From Pseudomonas cremoricolorata (GTDB taxonomy: Bacteria > Pseudomonadota > Gammaproteobacteria > Pseudomonadales > Pseudomonadaceae), in the NCBI RefSeq assembly GCF_000759535.1, contig NZ_CP009455.1, positions 1,674,001 through 1,738,000 on the forward strand: a DNA stretch of 64,000 nucleotides, written 5' to 3'. A model generated the notes under the pieces. The model was given only the letters and a program-made list of their open reading frames with translations. It was not told where the DNA came from and made no database searches. Shown here piece after piece: positions 61,896 to 64,000 of this stretch (position 1 is the first letter of the stretch; the number at the start of each line of letters is the position of its first letter). The position numbers were made by a program, and so were the translations under genes.

Positions 61896-63143
61896 ATGGC
61901 CATTGCAGTGCCCCTGAATGAAGGCGCGGGTCCTAACCTCAAACAGCGTCTCAAGCGTGCCGAGCGGGTCAACCGCTGGAAAGCCCAAGCGTTGATCGCG
62001 CCGCTGGCGCTGTTCCTCTTGCTGGTATTTCTCGTGCCTATTGCCGCGCTGCTGTACAAGAGCGTCGGCAACCCGGAAGTGGTGGGCGGTCTGCCGCGCA
62101 CGGTGCAGGCCATCGAGCAGTGGGACGGCAAGAGCCTGCCGGGCGATGCGGTGTACCAGGCGCTCAGCCAGGACCTGGTCGAGTCGCGCAAGAATCAGAC
62201 CCTGGGCGATGTGTCGAAACGTCTGAACATGGAACTGGCCGGCTACCGCAGCTTGCTGGCGAAAACCGCTCGGGCGCTGCCGTTCAAGAGCGAACCGGCT
62301 TCGTACAAAGAAGCCTTGCAGAGCCTCGACGAACGCTGGGGCGACCCGGCCTACTGGCAGGCCATCCGCCGCAACACCAGCAGCGTGACCTCGTTCTACC
62401 TGCTGGCCTCGGTCGACCACCGCATCGACGATCTCGGTGAGCTGGCCAAGACCTCACCCGACCAGGCTATCTACCTGGACATCTTCGCCCGCACCCTGTG
62501 GATGGGTGTGGTGATCACCGTCATCTGCCTGCTGCTGGCGTATCCGCTGGCCTACCTGCTGGCCAACCTGCCGACCCGGCAAAGTAACCTGCTGATGATT
62601 CTGGTGCTGTTGCCGTTCTGGACCTCGATTCTGGTGCGGGTGGCGGCGTGGATCGTGCTGCTGCAATCAGGCGGGCTGATCAACAGCGCGCTGATGGCCC
62701 TGGGCATCATCGATCAGCCGCTGGAGCTGGTGTTCAACCGCACCGGTGTGTACATCTCGATGGTGCACATTCTGCTGCCGTTCATGATCCTGCCGCTGTA
62801 CAGCGTGATGAAAGGCATCTCGCCAAGCTACATGCGAGCGGCCATCTCCCTGGGCTGCCACCCGTTCGCCAGCTTCTGGCGGGTGTACTTCCCGCAGACC
62901 TACGCCGGCGTCGGCGCCGGATGCCTGTTGGTGTTCATCCTCGCCATCGGCTACTACATCACCCCGGCGCTGCTTGGCAGCCCCAACGACCAGATGGTCA
63001 GCTACTTCGTGGCTTTCTATACCAACACCAGCATCAACTGGGGCATGGCCACCGCATTGGGCGGGTTGCTGCTGCTGGCCACCGTGTTGCTGTACCTGAT
63101 CTATAGCTGGCTGGTCGGCGCCAGCCGTCTGCGCCTGAGCTGA
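61896..63143 (+). CDS. ABC transporter permease (PotB type)
   Basis: 415-residue inner-membrane subunit. It has about six membrane segments and a large periplasmic insert after segment 1 (about 55-195) not seen in short PotB. The EAA-like cytoplasmic loop reads AAISLGCHPFASFWRVYFP. It pairs with the following gene. Confidence 0.9.
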   Translation: MAIAVPLNEGAGPNLKQRLKRAERVNRWKAQALIAPLALFLLLVFLVPIAALLYKSVGNPEVVGGLPRTVQAIEQWDGKSLPGDAVYQALSQDLVESRKNQTLGDVSKRLNMELAGYRSLLAKTARALPFKSEPASYKEALQSLDERWGDPAYWQAIRRNTSSVTSFYLLASVDHRIDDLGELAKTSPDQAIYLDIFARTLWMGVVITVICLLLAYPLAYLLANLPTRQSNLLMILVLLPFWTSILVRVAAWIVLLQSGGLINSALMALGIIDQPLELVFNRTGVYISMVHILLPFMILPLYSVMKGISPSYMRAAISLGCHPFASFWRVYFPQTYAGVGAGCLLVFILAIGYYITPALLGSPNDQMVSYFVAFYTNTSINWGMATALGGLLLLATVLLYLIYSWLVGASRLRLS

Positions 63144-63155
63144 GGAGCGTTCGTC

Positions 63156-63983
63156 ATGCTGAGCCCTTACATGTCGCCCGTGGAGCGGGTGTGGTACTAC
63201 GGCCTGCGCATTCTCTGCGGCCTGGTGTTGTTGTTCCTGGTGTTGCCGGTGCTGGTGATCGTGCCGCTGTCGTTCAACAGTGGCAGTTTCCTGGTGTATC
63301 CGCTGCAGGGCTTCTCGCTGCAGTGGTACCAGGACTTCTTCGGCTCGGCCGAATGGATGCGCGCGCTGAAGAACAGCATCATCGTCGCCCCGGCGGCCAC
63401 GGTGCTGGCGATGGTCTTCGGCACCCTGGCGGCGATCGGCCTGACCCGCGGCGATTTCCCGGGCAAGTCGTTGGTGATGGCCCTGGTGATTTCGCCCATG
63501 GTGGTGCCGGTGGTAATCATCGGTGTGGCCAGCTACTTGTTCTTCGCGCCACTGGGGCTGGGTAACAGCTTCCTGTCGCTGATTCTGGTGCATGCGGTGC
63601 TGGGCGTGCCGTTCGTGATCATCACGGTGTCGGCCACCCTGCAGGGCTTCAACTACAACCTGGTGCGCGCTGCGGCCAGCCTTGGCGCCTCGCCGCTGAC
63701 CACCTTCCGCCGCGTGACCTTGCCGCTGATTGCCCCAGGGGTAATTTCCGGCGCGCTGTTCGCCTTCGCCACCTCGTTCGATGAAGTGGTGGTGACGCTG
63801 TTCCTCGCAGGCCCCGAGCAAGCCACCCTGCCGCGGCAGATGTTCAGCGGCATCCGCGAAAACCTCAGCCCCACCATCGCCGCCGCCGCGACCCTGTTGA
63901 TCGGCTTCTCGGTGGTGCTGTTGCTGACCTTGGAATGGTTGCGCGGGCGCAGTGAGAAGCTGCGCACGCAGCAGCCTGCCTGA
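63156..63983 (+). CDS. ABC transporter permease (PotC type)
   Basis: 275-residue partner permease with about six membrane segments and the EAA loop AAASLGASPLTTFRRVTLPL. It starts 12 nt after the first permease. It is complete in the window and ends 17 bp before the right edge. Confidence 0.92.
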   Translation: MLSPYMSPVERVWYYGLRILCGLVLLFLVLPVLVIVPLSFNSGSFLVYPLQGFSLQWYQDFFGSAEWMRALKNSIIVAPAATVLAMVFGTLAAIGLTRGDFPGKSLVMALVISPMVVPVVIIGVASYLFFAPLGLGNSFLSLILVHAVLGVPFVIITVSATLQGFNYNLVRAAASLGASPLTTFRRVTLPLIAPGVISGALFAFATSFDEVVVTLFLAGPEQATLPRQMFSGIRENLSPTIAAAATLLIGFSVVLLLTLEWLRGRSEKLRTQQPA

Positions 63984-64000
63984 GCGGTCCATGCAGGAAG

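Overview
The window is a stretch of a high-GC Pseudomonas chromosome. The protein sequences, several gene orders (betB-betI-betT, gpmI/yibN-grxC-secB, rpoD-dnaG-rpsU/tsaD, lptD-surA-pdxA-rsmA-apaG-apaH, amgK-murU) and a degenerate REP element all point to the P. putida group. Most of it is core genome. The accessory part is one small AT-rich island at about 21.8-27.4 kb.

Layout. 0-4.6 kb: choline and glycine betaine genes (betB, betI and the divergent transporter betT), with a perfect BetI-type operator. 4.7-9.8 kb: a minus-strand block for the cell envelope and glycolysis (divergent polysaccharide deacetylase, ctpA, envC, gpmI). 10.0-12.3 kb: yibN-grxC-secB, then trmL and a small membrane protein gene whose start codons lie in the same CATG. 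12.5-19 kb: lysine catabolism genes davA and davB, a GntR-MFS-amidohydrolase cassette and an Lrp-type regulator. 19.1-21.7 kb: two family 25 glycosyltransferases and a tetratricopeptide-repeat protein.

21.7-27.4 kb: an island in the 3' half of a tRNA-Ile2(CAT) gene. It is bounded by 86-bp direct repeats that differ at only 5 positions. It carries a two-gene Hachiman-type antiphage system (HamA nuclease, HamB helicase), about 0.9 kb of palindrome-rich DNA without clear genes, and an IS3-family insertion sequence. It has no integrase gene.

27.5-64 kb: core genome again. It holds an RmcA-like GGDEF/EAL protein, rpoD-dnaG-rpsU, tsaD, plsY, folB-folK, cca, the stress operon prkA-yeaH-spoVR, glpE-apaH-apaG-rsmA-pdxA-surA-lptD, amgK-murU-djlA-like, a DUF3530 gene, and a two-component system followed by a polyamine-type ABC transporter that runs to the window edge.

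How the genes work together. BetT imports choline, BetB completes its oxidation to glycine betaine, and BetI represses through the shared intergenic region. DavB and DavA turn lysine into 5-aminovalerate. LptD and SurA serve outer-membrane assembly, while AmgK and MurU recycle muramic acid. HamA and HamB are translationally coupled by an 11-nt overlap and should act as one defence complex. The sensor kinase and response regulator at 56-59 kb probably control the adjacent ABC transporter.
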